Assembly (NCBI GenBank): GCA_029862045.1
Contig: JAOTYE010000002.1
Location: 62,001 to 126,000, forward strand
Origin: Gammaproteobacteria bacterium
Lineage (GTDB): Bacteria > Pseudomonadota > Gammaproteobacteria > Steroidobacterales > Woeseiaceae
DNA: 64,000 nucleotides
Direction of reading: 5' to 3'
Part shown: piece by piece, positions 8,134 to 15,239 of the stretch
How the letters are laid out: each line of letters starts with the position of its first letter
Position numbering within the stretch: the first letter of the stretch is position 1
The notes under the pieces: model-generated
What the model was told of the DNA's origin: nothing
Database searches by the model: none
What the model saw: only the letters and a program-made list of their open reading frames with translations
Position numbers and translations under genes: made by a program

Positions 8134-8550
8134 ATGCGCGCAAGTGCTGTGATTCACAGAGCCAAAATTGGCTTGCAACACACGGGACGACACACAGTGG
8201 AACACACAGAAATACACACAGCAGAACACACAGACTTTGACGGGTGTTGCGACGCTGAAGACCGGAAGTGGCTTCGATTGTGGAATTTACTGGACGAACC
8301 AGGTGACGACGATTGGGCCTATGTCTATCAAGTAGATCAGTTTGAGCGGCCGATAAAACCCTATTTGGCGAAGTATTGGCTTCCTGGAATCGATCTGATT
8401 TGGACATTGCAGTCTGAGCATAGAGGCGGGCTATTTCGAATTCTCATCCGGTCTGGCCGGACCATGAAATTCGCAGGCGTTGTCGGAGTTGCGGCGCCAC
8501 ACCGCCTCCTAAATTCGCAATTTCGGTGGTCCGGACGTGTCGGAAGTTGA
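8134..8550 (+). CDS. hypothetical protein with HT-rich tetrapeptide repeats (doubtful)
   Basis: Open frame of 138 codons from ATG 8134. The N-terminal part translates the 12-bp repeats as HT-x-E units (HTVEHTEIHTAEHTD). The rest (RKWLRLWNLLDEPGDDDWAYVYQVDQF...) is protein-like with acidic and aromatic residues. No Shine-Dalgarno is evident before the ATG and no family is recognised. The repeats may instead be DNA sites, with the real start, if any, downstream. Confidence 0.35.
   Translation: MRASAVIHRAKIGLQHTGRHTVEHTEIHTAEHTDFDGCCDAEDRKWLRLWNLLDEPGDDDWAYVYQVDQFERPIKPYLAKYWLPGIDLIWTLQSEHRGGLFRILIRSGRTMKFAGVVGVAAPHRLLNSQFRWSGRVGS
8178..8233. repeat. five 12-bp direct repeats (iteron-like)
   Basis: ACACAC cores begin at 8178, 8190, 8202, 8214 and 8226, an exact 12-bp period; the last four share ACACACAG and the first reads ACACACGG. 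The array lies about 265 bp inside the left end of the element. Iterons for a replication or partition protein, or binding sites for the element's regulators, are possible; a coding tetrapeptide repeat is the alternative. Confidence 0.7.
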
Positions 8551-8585
8551 AGTTGGGCCCGACATTGCGCCGGGCCCTGTGCGGC

Positions 8586-8822
8586 CTAGTGCTTGCGGTC
8601 TTTCGGTGGATGCGGGTCGTTGCCGTAGCTGTCAGAATCCCGAATCTTTCCATTACGACCGTGTACGACAAGCTCTGTCTTGATGCGCTTCGCTTGCTCT
8701 CGACCACGGTTGATCGCATCGCCTTGAGTGCGATGGACCGAGCCAGCACGGCTCGCTCCTTCGCGTTTCGTTGCCCACCCGTCTTTGTGCGGGACTATGT
8801 GTACATCGCGTTTCTTGCCCAT
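8586..8822 (-). CDS. DUF2188 family small protein
   Basis: 78 residues. The complete family pattern is present: VHIVPHKDGWATKREGA, SVHRTQGDAINRGREQAK, ELVVHGRNGKIRDSDSYG and the NDPHPPKD tail. ATG 8822 follows AGAGGT at good spacing. DUF2188 proteins are common single-domain cargo on plasmids, phages and integrated elements; their function is not established. Probably co-transcribed with the small gene just upstream (8899-9033). A GGGCCC self-complementary stem at 8555-8577 follows its stop. Confidence 0.88.
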   Translation of the reverse strand: MGKKRDVHIVPHKDGWATKREGASRAGSVHRTQGDAINRGREQAKRIKTELVVHGRNGKIRDSDSYGNDPHPPKDRKH

Positions 8823-8898
8823 TTGAAGTTACCTCTTAAGTTTGTATCGTCGAGGTCACGCCCGACCCGAAGGCCGGGCGATCCCTTTCCGTTCGTCG

Positions 8899-9033
8899 CT
8901 ACTTCTTCTTGTTCTTCGGAACTCGAATGGGCCACGCTCGCAATCCATAATTGAATGCGTCGAGGACTTTCCCATTCTTCGTTCGTCGGAACCGTCTGAA
9001 GATCACAACGGTTTCTTCGGAAGTGCGCTTCAT
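8899..9033 (-). CDS. 44-residue basic protein
   Basis: Short frame starting MKRTSEETVVIFRRFRRT and ending WPIRVPKNKKK, with ATG at 9033, stop at 8899-8901, and GGAG some 13 nt upstream. The sequence has a hydrophobic strand, aromatic residues and a strongly basic tail, and sits 76 bp before the DUF2188 start on the same strand. It reads like a compact beta-hairpin nucleic-acid-binding peptide; no named family is assigned. It is easily missed because of its length. Confidence 0.55.
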   Translation of the reverse strand: MKRTSEETVVIFRRFRRTKNGKVLDAFNYGLRAWPIRVPKNKKK

Positions 9034-9239
9034 TGCCTGCACTCCGTATTGTGGTAGGGATCACAAACTTGCAGGCCAAAGGGAATCGCGCCCCAGAGAG
9101 GGGTTTAAAAAACCTTCATTAAGGACTAACATTAGCGTGTCAACGAAAAGTTAGACCTTCTGCAAGAGCACCCGACCTACCATTCCGGGCGCTTTTATGG
9201 ACCTAAAGACGGACCCCTGGTCCGTTTTTTTGTGGCTGC
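9034..9239 (-). promoter_or_regulatory. leader of the DUF2188 transcript and a hairpin
   Basis: On the minus strand a TTGACA hexamer (complement of 9137-9142) lies about 105 nt before the 44-residue gene; the -10 is poor. A hairpin ACGGACC/GGTCCGT with a plus-strand T-run (about 9212-9232) sits between the ImmA stop and this promoter and could insulate the two units. Confidence 0.35.
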
Positions 9240-9779
9240 CTATATGAATCCCCCGCTCCGTAAAACATCAAACCGCACTTGCGCAGCCTTATACGACACT
9301 TCGCAGACTTCCATCAGCTCGTTAGGGTCTGCGCAGCTCTTCACAGCGGAAACTGGCATAAGCAGTTCTGCCGCGAAGTTGTCGGCTTGCCATTCTGAGT
9401 CTTCAAATTTTCTGTGTGTGGGTTTTGGTTCGGCAGGATCATAGCGTGCGAGGTAGTTGCCAGAGTGCAGTAGGAGATGCCCAAGTTCGTGCGCGAAGGT
9501 GAAACGATCACGACCGTTCCCCTCCATTGCCCCTTCGTACACGTCTTCTCTCAGGAAGATGATTTTTTGGTCGGGTTCGGTCAGCCCGTGATGCCGGCCC
9601 ATTATAGAGCGCGGCAGGATATCGAACTTATATTCGGGAAAGTTGCCGCTTAGCAACAGGTCGAATGCATCAGACGGAAATTCGTCGGATTTTGCTCCGA
9701 GAACTTCCCTGACGCGCATTGCGACTTTTCTTAGTTTTATCCGGCTTGTCGGTGCAACGCGGACCTGCAAATCACTCAT
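9240..9779 (-). CDS. ImmA/IrrE family metallopeptidase
   Basis: About 179 residues. The zinc site is plain: HELGH in RFTFAHELGHLLLHSG, with the third ligand region EWQADNFAAELLMP downstream. ATG 9779 overlaps the stop of the XRE gene by 8 bp; two earlier in-frame ATGs (9788, 9797) are possible. ImmA proteins cleave a partner XRE repressor after DNA damage or signalling in ICEBs1-like elements. The overlap with a XRE gene makes the same role likely here, acting as the induction switch of the element. Confidence 0.92.
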   Translation of the reverse strand: MSDLQVRVAPTSRIKLRKVAMRVREVLGAKSDEFPSDAFDLLLSGNFPEYKFDILPRSIMGRHHGLTEPDQKIIFLREDVYEGAMEGNGRDRFTFAHELGHLLLHSGNYLARYDPAEPKPTHRKFEDSEWQADNFAAELLMPVSAVKSCADPNELMEVCEVSYKAAQVRFDVLRSGGFI

Positions 9780-10155
9780 TTTCCCCATATCCCTCATTGT
9801 TAATCGATTCCAGTGCTTCTTTCAGTTCGGAAAACTCTCCGCTGGAAAATCTTCTCGCGAACATTGCAGCAACGTAGCGCGCTTCGTTGCCTTTACCTTT
9901 GAGCGGTATTCTGAGTTCTGGTCCGGTTTCCGCAGCGGCTTTCTTCAGTTCCAATGCATTAACCATGTCGAGTTCTAGATGCTTTATGAGTTGTTCAACC
10001 AGTTCCTCTGATGCTCTTTTTCTTCCCGTTTCAACTCCTGACAGGTATGACGGGCTTACGCCCAATGTTTTCGCCATCTGGTAAAGCGTCTCACCCAGCT
10101 CAACACGGTACTTCCGTACCTTGATACCAAATTTGGTGAGTTTCTCGGATGTCAT
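9772..10155 (-). CDS. XRE-family transcriptional repressor
   Basis: 127 residues. Helix-turn-helix at about residues 10-65: IKVRKYRVELGETLYQMAKTLGVSPSYLSGVETGRKRASEELVEQL. An acidic linker and C-terminal helix probably contact ImmA or form dimers. ATG 10155 is preceded by GAGGG at 5 nt. Its upstream region holds a promoter overlapped by a dyad, fitting autorepression. Together with ImmA it should control excision and replication of the element. Confidence 0.92.
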   Translation of the reverse strand: MTSEKLTKFGIKVRKYRVELGETLYQMAKTLGVSPSYLSGVETGRKRASEELVEQLIKHLELDMVNALELKKAAAETGPELRIPLKGKGNEARYVAAMFARRFSSGEFSELKEALESINNEGYGENE

Positions 10156-10260
10156 GTCGGCCCTCTTTCATCTTGTAATTTTGTGAATGTGATTTCTTCA
10201 ATTTTTCGGCTTATGTTGTTGTTTGACAGTGGGTTTTTCGAAACGATCAATATATATTTA

Positions 10261-10303
10261 CACTAAGTGTGCAGATTTTGCACTGGAAATCGTAGTTTGT
10301 CAA
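10261..10303 (-). promoter_or_regulatory. promoter and dyad operator of the XRE-ImmA operon
   Basis: On the minus strand, TTGACA (complement of 10298-10303) and CAAAAT (complement of 10275-10280) are separated by 17 nt. GTGCA-N5-TGCAC (10269-10283) covers the -10, and a second dyad CACT-A-AGTG (10261-10269) abuts it. Two adjacent dyads over a promoter fit a repressor operator. The rest of 10156-10518 (363 bp) shows no supported gene. Confidence 0.6.
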
Positions 10304-10518
10304 GCAAAGTGAGGCCCTATGCGGGGTCCAGGTAATTCAAGGCTTCGTCTCCGGCGATCTGCTACTTGTCACGTGATGCTGTGGGACGATTGAAGAACGA
10401 CCTTAGGCGACGCAAGCGCAAGATTGAGGCGCAGCTGCTGAATTGGTCCTTTTTCGACCTACTTTGACGTGCTTTGGGTATACGGGGAGGAGCGACGTGA
10501 AGACTTGGAGTCCCGGTA

Positions 10519-11025
10519 CTAAAGGCGACCCGTACTGGACAAGGACCCCTCAAATACAGGTCCCAATCGAGCCTTAGCATAAACCTCGAAGTATCCAATA
10601 AGGTCCTTGTCTTCGAAATAGTAGTTGTTCCGATCGGTGAATTCTCGGATCCAGGCCCCTACATCGTTTCCATGTCCCGGGTAGGCGATGTACGTCCAGA
10701 GCAGAGGGTTGTTCTCAATAGCACCGGACAGTGTGCTCTTGGCAGACCCCGACGAATAATGCTGATATCGGAAACGGGGGTTCGAGTTTGGACCTGCCTT
10801 TCCCACCTTCAAGACGCGGCCCGGCCCCGCCGGGGCGCTACTCCGAGATGAAAGCGAGAATACGTAGACAGCACCCGAATTTGCCGGAAGGTCTTTCGCC
10901 ACATGCGGAGCCGGCCAGCAATCGTGCGAGATTAGATTCGAATCGACTGATAGGCCCACATTCTGATGCAAGTCCACGACGAAGTCGTCTATCAGCGATT
11001 GAGAATCGGCCAGAAAAGCGGTCAA
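10519..11025 (-). CDS. GIY-YIG nuclease-like protein, partner of the TIR gene
   Basis: About 168 residues from TTG 11025, one base after the TIR stop and 8 nt after a GGGA; the frame is open upstream to TTG 11088. The central part has the order of a GIY-YIG fold: strand GAVYVFSL (the GIY position), strand RVLKVGKAG (the YIG position), then an Arg in RFRYQHY and a distal Glu in YFEVYAKARLGPVFEG. Motif residues deviate from the strict GIY/YIG text, so activity is uncertain. Tandem placement behind a TIR gene inside a mobile element suggests a defence module. Confidence 0.6.
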   Translation of the reverse strand: MTAFLADSQSLIDDFVVDLHQNVGLSVDSNLISHDCWPAPHVAKDLPANSGAVYVFSLSSRSSAPAGPGRVLKVGKAGPNSNPRFRYQHYSSGSAKSTLSGAIENNPLLWTYIAYPGHGNDVGAWIREFTDRNNYYFEDKDLIGYFEVYAKARLGPVFEGSLSSTGRL

Positions 11026-11026
11026 T

Positions 11027-11989
11027 TTACGAGTCCCAGTCAATCGGATTTGTGATTGACTCTTCGTAGACAGACCAATAGTCGTCAATGATTTTATCTG
11101 CCAATGCGTTTGAACTCAGAAACGTACCGGAGTGAATTTCCCAGCACATTCCCATTCGCATCTTTCGGCCAACCTTGTACTTATCGTGGCAGTGTCGCTT
11201 GGGCATTCCCGGCCAGTTGTAGTGCCTGTCTTCGCCGGGTAAGACTATGTCGTGCTTGAACAGTTGTACTTCGAAGGCAGCATCTTTGTCGAGCATGTTT
11301 ACGGAACTGCGAAAAGAAGCCATGAGCCCGGCGTTTGAGGTTGTCCATCCGATGTTAAATGGTACCGCCCGGACTGTTCGATACGCGACCTCAAGCTCAT
11401 CGCCAGCTGATCCCAGTTCTTTTTCCAGCCGGGCACAAACACCACTAGCCTCGTCACGGGCTAAATTGACCCCTTCGGCGCGCCTGAACAGATCACGCGT
11501 TTCAATTTCGAAATCGGCTTTTGCCTTAGCTCTCCGAGCTCGTTCTATCGGAGTTTCAGGCCTGATCTCTGCGCCTAGCTCCTTAGCTCGGGCTTTAATT
11601 GCGCCTACCAATTGCTCCATAGGAAATGAGGTCAGGTCGAAATGAATTTCGTTGTCCGGAACCCACTTTGGACGCCTTGCATCCTCCAGCATCACGAAAA
11701 AAAGACCGCGCCAACCCTCCGCGAGGCAACGCTCTTGGATCGCGGTTTGCTCGATCTTAGTCCAAGGCGTCTGGCCCCAAGCGTCACGAAATAAGACGAC
11801 TTGCATTTTCGACTGGTGTCGAAAAGCGTCCCGGAACGTCTCCATGCCGTCAGTGCCAGCCACATCCTCCTGATTTCGCGAGTAACAGAATATTTTCAGC
11901 GGGGCGAGCATATCTGCGAGCGTCTCGGCCGTGTCGCTGTCCTTTGACAGGAAGGATATTGCTACATCGAATTGTTCGCCTTCGGCCAT
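11027..11989 (-). CDS. TIR-like domain protein, candidate antiphage effector
   Basis: 320 residues from ATG 11989; a TTG start at 12058 would add 23 residues. The N-terminal 150 residues read as a TIR/SEFIR fold: FDVAISFLSKDSDTAETLADML, then IFCYSRNQEDVAGTDG, TFRDAFRHQSKMQVVLFRDAWGQTPWT and a following Glu (KIEQTAIQERC), the position of the NADase glutamate in active TIR domains. A charged helical linker (about 150-190) leads to an unrecognised C-terminal domain of about 130 residues (RAVPFNIGWTTSNAGLMASFRSS...). TIR proteins of mobile elements commonly deplete NAD or bind nucleotide signals during phage infection. Confidence 0.72.
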   Translation of the reverse strand: MAEGEQFDVAISFLSKDSDTAETLADMLAPLKIFCYSRNQEDVAGTDGMETFRDAFRHQSKMQVVLFRDAWGQTPWTKIEQTAIQERCLAEGWRGLFFVMLEDARRPKWVPDNEIHFDLTSFPMEQLVGAIKARAKELGAEIRPETPIERARRAKAKADFEIETRDLFRRAEGVNLARDEASGVCARLEKELGSAGDELEVAYRTVRAVPFNIGWTTSNAGLMASFRSSVNMLDKDAAFEVQLFKHDIVLPGEDRHYNWPGMPKRHCHDKYKVGRKMRMGMCWEIHSGTFLSSNALADKIIDDYWSVYEESITNPIDWDS

Positions 11990-12141
11990 ATCGTCAGTTT
12001 GACATCTGTTGGTACTCGTAACAGTAGCAAACTGCCAGCAGTTTTCCGACGGATTCAAGACTGCCGCTGTCTTGTCTATGATTCTCGCTGGTCAACCATT
12101 GGGCCTCCTGAAAACCGTTGCTCATTGGTGTACCCGTACAG

Positions 12142-13794
12142 TTATTGACAGAACTCCAAGGGGGCAAAGGGCGCTATCGTCCAATCTCGGTCACGTGTCC
12201 GCATCTCAACCCCCCCGAAACACACTCCAATCGTTTCGTGGCGCGGCGGGTCGCCGTAGTAACCAGGCTGGTCCCGCAATCGCCGCCAGAGCCTGACAGG
12301 GTAGTCGGCCATTCGGCGGCATGCGCCACCCATCTCGCGAATGTAGTCGCTCCATTGCCCTTGGTCTGCGGCACGGCGAAAACGCTCCAATTCGGTCTTC
12401 ACTGCCTCACGGACGCGACGTAGCTCACGCCACGGACCAATTGGCGGAGTGCCGAAAAACTGAAATTGCCTGATTGACCAGGTTGAAGCCCACGCCTCGA
12501 CGCGAATCGCGTTGTCACTGCAACTCGCCGAATTTTCAGCTTCCAGGTCTTGCCCGACACCGACGCCATCGATGTTCTTGGATACATACTTCGCGATGTA
12601 TGCTGTCGCGGATCCTCGCCGATAATCAATTGGCGTAACATTTACGCGATGTTTTTGGGCTCCAGCCTCGTCGGGTGCGTCCTGGAGCATGTAACCTCGA
12701 ATAATCCGCTGGACGTTCGGCCGATCATTTGGTTTTGAGAAAATCAGCAAGTGCCAATGTGTCGTCCCGTCATGATGCGGTTCCGCGATACGTACACCGA
12801 AAATATCAATTCTGTCCCGCGCCAGTTTCGCGCGAATGCGCGCCCAATTTTTTGTGAGCCACTTTTGTGCATCGCGTGGATTTTGTTCGCGGTAATTTGA
12901 GTTTGGTCTTCCTGAGCTCAGGAAAGCATGAAACCGGCTGGGCGCAGTCAATGTGTAGAGGTCCGCAGACAATCCATTGGCCTGCGCATACTGTTCGATG
13001 CCGGCAACGCGTGCCATCATTTCGCATCGCCGGATCTTTGGATTGCTATTGCTGCTGTCCGCGATTTCCGCAAGAGAAAAAGCCTCGCCGAGGTCGTTTA
13101 TCGCCATTAGCCCTTCAAGCATCTGTCGTTGGCGTTTTTTCTGTTCTGTTCGGCGGTTTACAGTTTCGTCGGACGCGTAGATTCCCGTTTGCTTCGACAC
13201 GAAGCCAAGGTCTCGCAAGCCGGCTTCGGCCAGTCGCGCGAACGTCATCCTTAGCTGCCGTCGCCACCAGAATTCGCAAAGCAGACGACTGAGAGCACTT
13301 TCGGTCGAAATTGCGCTCGTTCTCGGGCGCGGTGCTGCGATCTCCTGGTCAGTGGCGTATTGACTGCACGCGGCATATGCCTCCGGTAGTGATCTACAGC
13401 ACATAGTCAGGCGGCTGCAGGTACTCGCGCAATGTTGCGCTTTCAGTCGGATCTCGTGCTCGCTAAAAGCAATTTGAATCTTGGCTTTGGTTAACTGAAC
13501 GTCCCGGCGCCACAGACGCGCATTCGCTTTCGCCCAAGAGCAGTGTTTGCCAGGACCGGCGCCATCCGGCCAGCTGCGTTCTGGACCAGCGACCTGCAGA
13601 TACTCGCGCATCAGCGCAACCTGCACCTTAGGTGGAAACTTGGGCAAGATGCTTTGCCGGTGTTTGCGGTGATAGCCGGCGATGTCGATAGGCTCTAGCT
13701 CGTTTTCGAGTCTATGAATCTCCGTCAAAGCGGCTTCCGAAATGCTGCGGCCAGACTGCGATAGCGGGCCGAGATGCTGTTTGGGCGTAGTCAT
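12142..13794 (-). CDS. P2 gpA-like HUH replication initiator (Phage_GPA)
   Basis: 550 residues. Catalytic features: the HUH motif in EPHHDGTTHWHLLIF (His346 and His348) and the paired tyrosines Tyr399 and Tyr403 in TAYIAKYVSKN. These place it with the two-tyrosine gpA initiators that nick an origin and start rolling-circle replication. The N-terminal 250 residues are helical and Cys/His-containing, as in the family. Length is usual for a shortened gpA. A long nested palindrome lies just upstream (13824-13960) and could be its target or leader. Replication gives the element a way to multiply after excision. Confidence 0.9.
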   Translation of the reverse strand: MTTPKQHLGPLSQSGRSISEAALTEIHRLENELEPIDIAGYHRKHRQSILPKFPPKVQVALMREYLQVAGPERSWPDGAGPGKHCSWAKANARLWRRDVQLTKAKIQIAFSEHEIRLKAQHCASTCSRLTMCCRSLPEAYAACSQYATDQEIAAPRPRTSAISTESALSRLLCEFWWRRQLRMTFARLAEAGLRDLGFVSKQTGIYASDETVNRRTEQKKRQRQMLEGLMAINDLGEAFSLAEIADSSNSNPKIRRCEMMARVAGIEQYAQANGLSADLYTLTAPSRFHAFLSSGRPNSNYREQNPRDAQKWLTKNWARIRAKLARDRIDIFGVRIAEPHHDGTTHWHLLIFSKPNDRPNVQRIIRGYMLQDAPDEAGAQKHRVNVTPIDYRRGSATAYIAKYVSKNIDGVGVGQDLEAENSASCSDNAIRVEAWASTWSIRQFQFFGTPPIGPWRELRRVREAVKTELERFRRAADQGQWSDYIREMGGACRRMADYPVRLWRRLRDQPGYYGDPPRHETIGVCFGGVEMRTRDRDWTIAPFAPLEFCQ

Positions 13795-13823
13795 TAGCGC
13801 TGTCCTTCAATCTCCGTTGCTTG

Positions 13824-13960
13824 CGGAAATTGCCGCTATGACACGGGGACCCCTATTGCCCGTGGCGTCTGCGGTCAGGCCCGGCCGGGCTGCGCCCGGC
13901 AGGGACCGCCCGCTTACGCGTACCACGGGCAACCTCCCCGTGATCAAGCGCCAATTTCCG
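13824..13960. other. 137-bp nested palindrome between the Xis-like and replication genes
   Basis: Five stems nest in order: CGGAAATTG 13824-13832 with CAATTTCCG 13952-13960; CACGGGGA 13842-13849 with TCCCCGTG 13935-13942; TTGCCCGTGG 13856-13865 with CCACGGGCAA 13923-13932; GCGGTC 13871-13876 with GACCGC 13904-13909; and GCCGGGC 13884-13890 with GCCCGGC 13894-13900 around a 3-nt loop. No coding frame is supported. It could be the nicking or single-strand origin for the gpA-like protein, or a structured 5' leader of its mRNA. Confidence 0.8.
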
Positions 13961-13968
13961 TATTTCAG

Positions 13969-14184
13969 CTAGTCGTCGTATTCGTCGTCATCGAATTCCT
14001 GGTCAAAATCTTGGTACCCGATGAATTCTTCGACTGCGTCCCGGTGGTAGCGAACGGTCTTGTCTCCGAGCCGCACAAATGGCAGGTCATCGGGGTTGTT
14101 CGCTCGCCACGCTGCAAGCGTTCTTGGCGATATCTGCAGGATTTCTGCAACTTCACTCGCTTTCAAAAGTGTAGGAATTTCCAT
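13969..14184 (-). CDS. AlpA/excisionase-like HTH protein 1
   Basis: 71 residues. MerR-type winged HTH of the excisionase class: LLKASEVAEILQISPRTLAAWRANN, followed by the wing FVRLGDKTVRYHRDAVEEFI and an extremely acidic tail (DQEFDDDEYDD). Such proteins bend att DNA to promote excision or activate the integrase gene. It lies 6 bp after the second HTH gene, so the two are one operon that reads on towards the replication gene. Confidence 0.85.
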   Translation of the reverse strand: MEIPTLLKASEVAEILQISPRTLAAWRANNPDDLPFVRLGDKTVRYHRDAVEEFIGYQDFDQEFDDDEYDD

Positions 14185-14190
14185 AGTTTG

Positions 14191-14466
14191 TTAGCTCCGG
14201 TGATGTAGGGGACTGACAGATCCTGTGTCAGATGTAGATCGGCGCAGTCGGTCCGCAGTCCACTTCGCGAGGTCGCTCGTGCGGTACCTGATACATCGAG
14301 CCGAAATCCGAACAAAAACTGGACCGCGCCCGTCAGAGCGCCATTTCTGCATCGCTCGCGGCGAAACGCACAGGATCTTTGCCGCTTGAGATTCATTGAG
14401 CAGCACGTCGGGCCGATCACCCATGTACTGCGCATTTCCGGCAGTTTGGTTAGTTAATGTGCTCAT
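14191..14466 (-). CDS. AlpA/excisionase-like HTH protein 2
   Basis: 91 residues. HTH segment LLNESQAAKILCVSPRAMQKWRSDGRGPVFVRISARCIRYRTSDLAKW follows the AlpA/Xis pattern of recognition helix, wing and closing helix. The N-terminal 20 residues and Ser/Arg-rich tail are not conserved. ATG 14466 begins the leftward operon; the divergent secreted-protein gene starts 127 bp away, so this gap must hold promoters for both directions. Confidence 0.83.
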   Translation of the reverse strand: MSTLTNQTAGNAQYMGDRPDVLLNESQAAKILCVSPRAMQKWRSDGRGPVFVRISARCIRYRTSDLAKWTADRLRRSTSDTGSVSPLHHRS

Positions 14467-14593
14467 CGCGCTGTTCCGTTGATAAATTGGCTAGGAGTGC
14501 GCATTAATTGCTCTGTTCGCACAAAAAGTCACATACATAACCCCCATAGAGTCTCGGGGACGTTATATTAGGAACGGCCTGCCGACGTTCGGC

Positions 14594-15238
14594 ATGCAAT
14601 TGGTCGTATTGGTGAGCACATTGACACGTCACGTCGTACTCAAACTTGCGCTCTTCGGATTGGTGGTCATCGCACCGCAAATCACACGCGCGGAATGCGA
14701 GTGCCAGCCCGGCAGCGTTGAGGAAGCCATCCGAAATGCAGACAGAATATTCCGAGCCGAGGTTATCTCAGCCCGCATTTCCGAGGACGATTCCGAGATT
14801 ATTGATCTTGTCGTCAAGGTAGACGACGCGATTCGCGGAAATACGGAAAAGCGATATCAACTAACCACAGCAATGCCGGATTCGTGCGGTGTTTCAGTGC
14901 TATTGGGCTTTCATGATATGTACGTGTTGGCCCCGGGCGAGACGAGCGTTTCGAGTTGCACGGGCAGCGGACGCGCTACCTATATGAAGTATCCGCTTTT
15001 AGCGACGGCGATAGCGTTAGTTGACCTGCCGGTATCTGATGTTCGCGGTGCTCAGCAACTGCTCAGCAAGAAGTTCTATTCCAGCTACGATCGGGCGACT
15101 GTTGACGAGTTTTTCGAGTTAGTTGAGCGAATAGATTCGACGGGAAATATGTCGACCGGTATGGCCGATAGAATCGAGTATCGAGGAATCGCGGTGTATT
15201 TCAAGGATGGCAAGTACGAAAAAGTAGGAGCGCTCTAG
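14594..15238 (+). CDS. secreted protein with N-TIMP-like Cys motif, copy 1
   Basis: 214 residues with signal peptide (hydrophobic to about residue 33, cleavage near TRA). The mature protein begins with the Cys-X-Cys start of tissue-inhibitor-like domains: ECECQPGSVEEAIRNADRIFRAEVISA, then VDDAIRGNTEKRYQL, two further Cys (DSCGV, SSCTG) and a VLAPGE turn. Bacterial N-TIMP-like proteins are exported and their targets mostly unknown. GTG 14612 is an alternative start. It is followed after 1 bp by a related gene, so it is part of a three-gene cargo operon. This region looks more AT-rich than the chromosome around the island. Confidence 0.65.
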   Translation: MQLVVLVSTLTRHVVLKLALFGLVVIAPQITRAECECQPGSVEEAIRNADRIFRAEVISARISEDDSEIIDLVVKVDDAIRGNTEKRYQLTTAMPDSCGVSVLLGFHDMYVLAPGETSVSSCTGSGRATYMKYPLLATAIALVDLPVSDVRGAQQLLSKKFYSSYDRATVDEFFELVERIDSTGNMSTGMADRIEYRGIAVYFKDGKYEKVGAL

Positions 15239-15239
15239 T

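Noticed and set aside
8178..8233. Possible CRISPR array
   Set aside because: Repeats are 12 bp with no unique spacers and no cas genes nearby.
10362..10598. 78-codon minus-strand frame before the GIY-YIG-like gene stop
   Set aside because: Overlaps the 3' end of the GIY-YIG-like gene, is Arg/Ser/Pro-rich and has no start signal.
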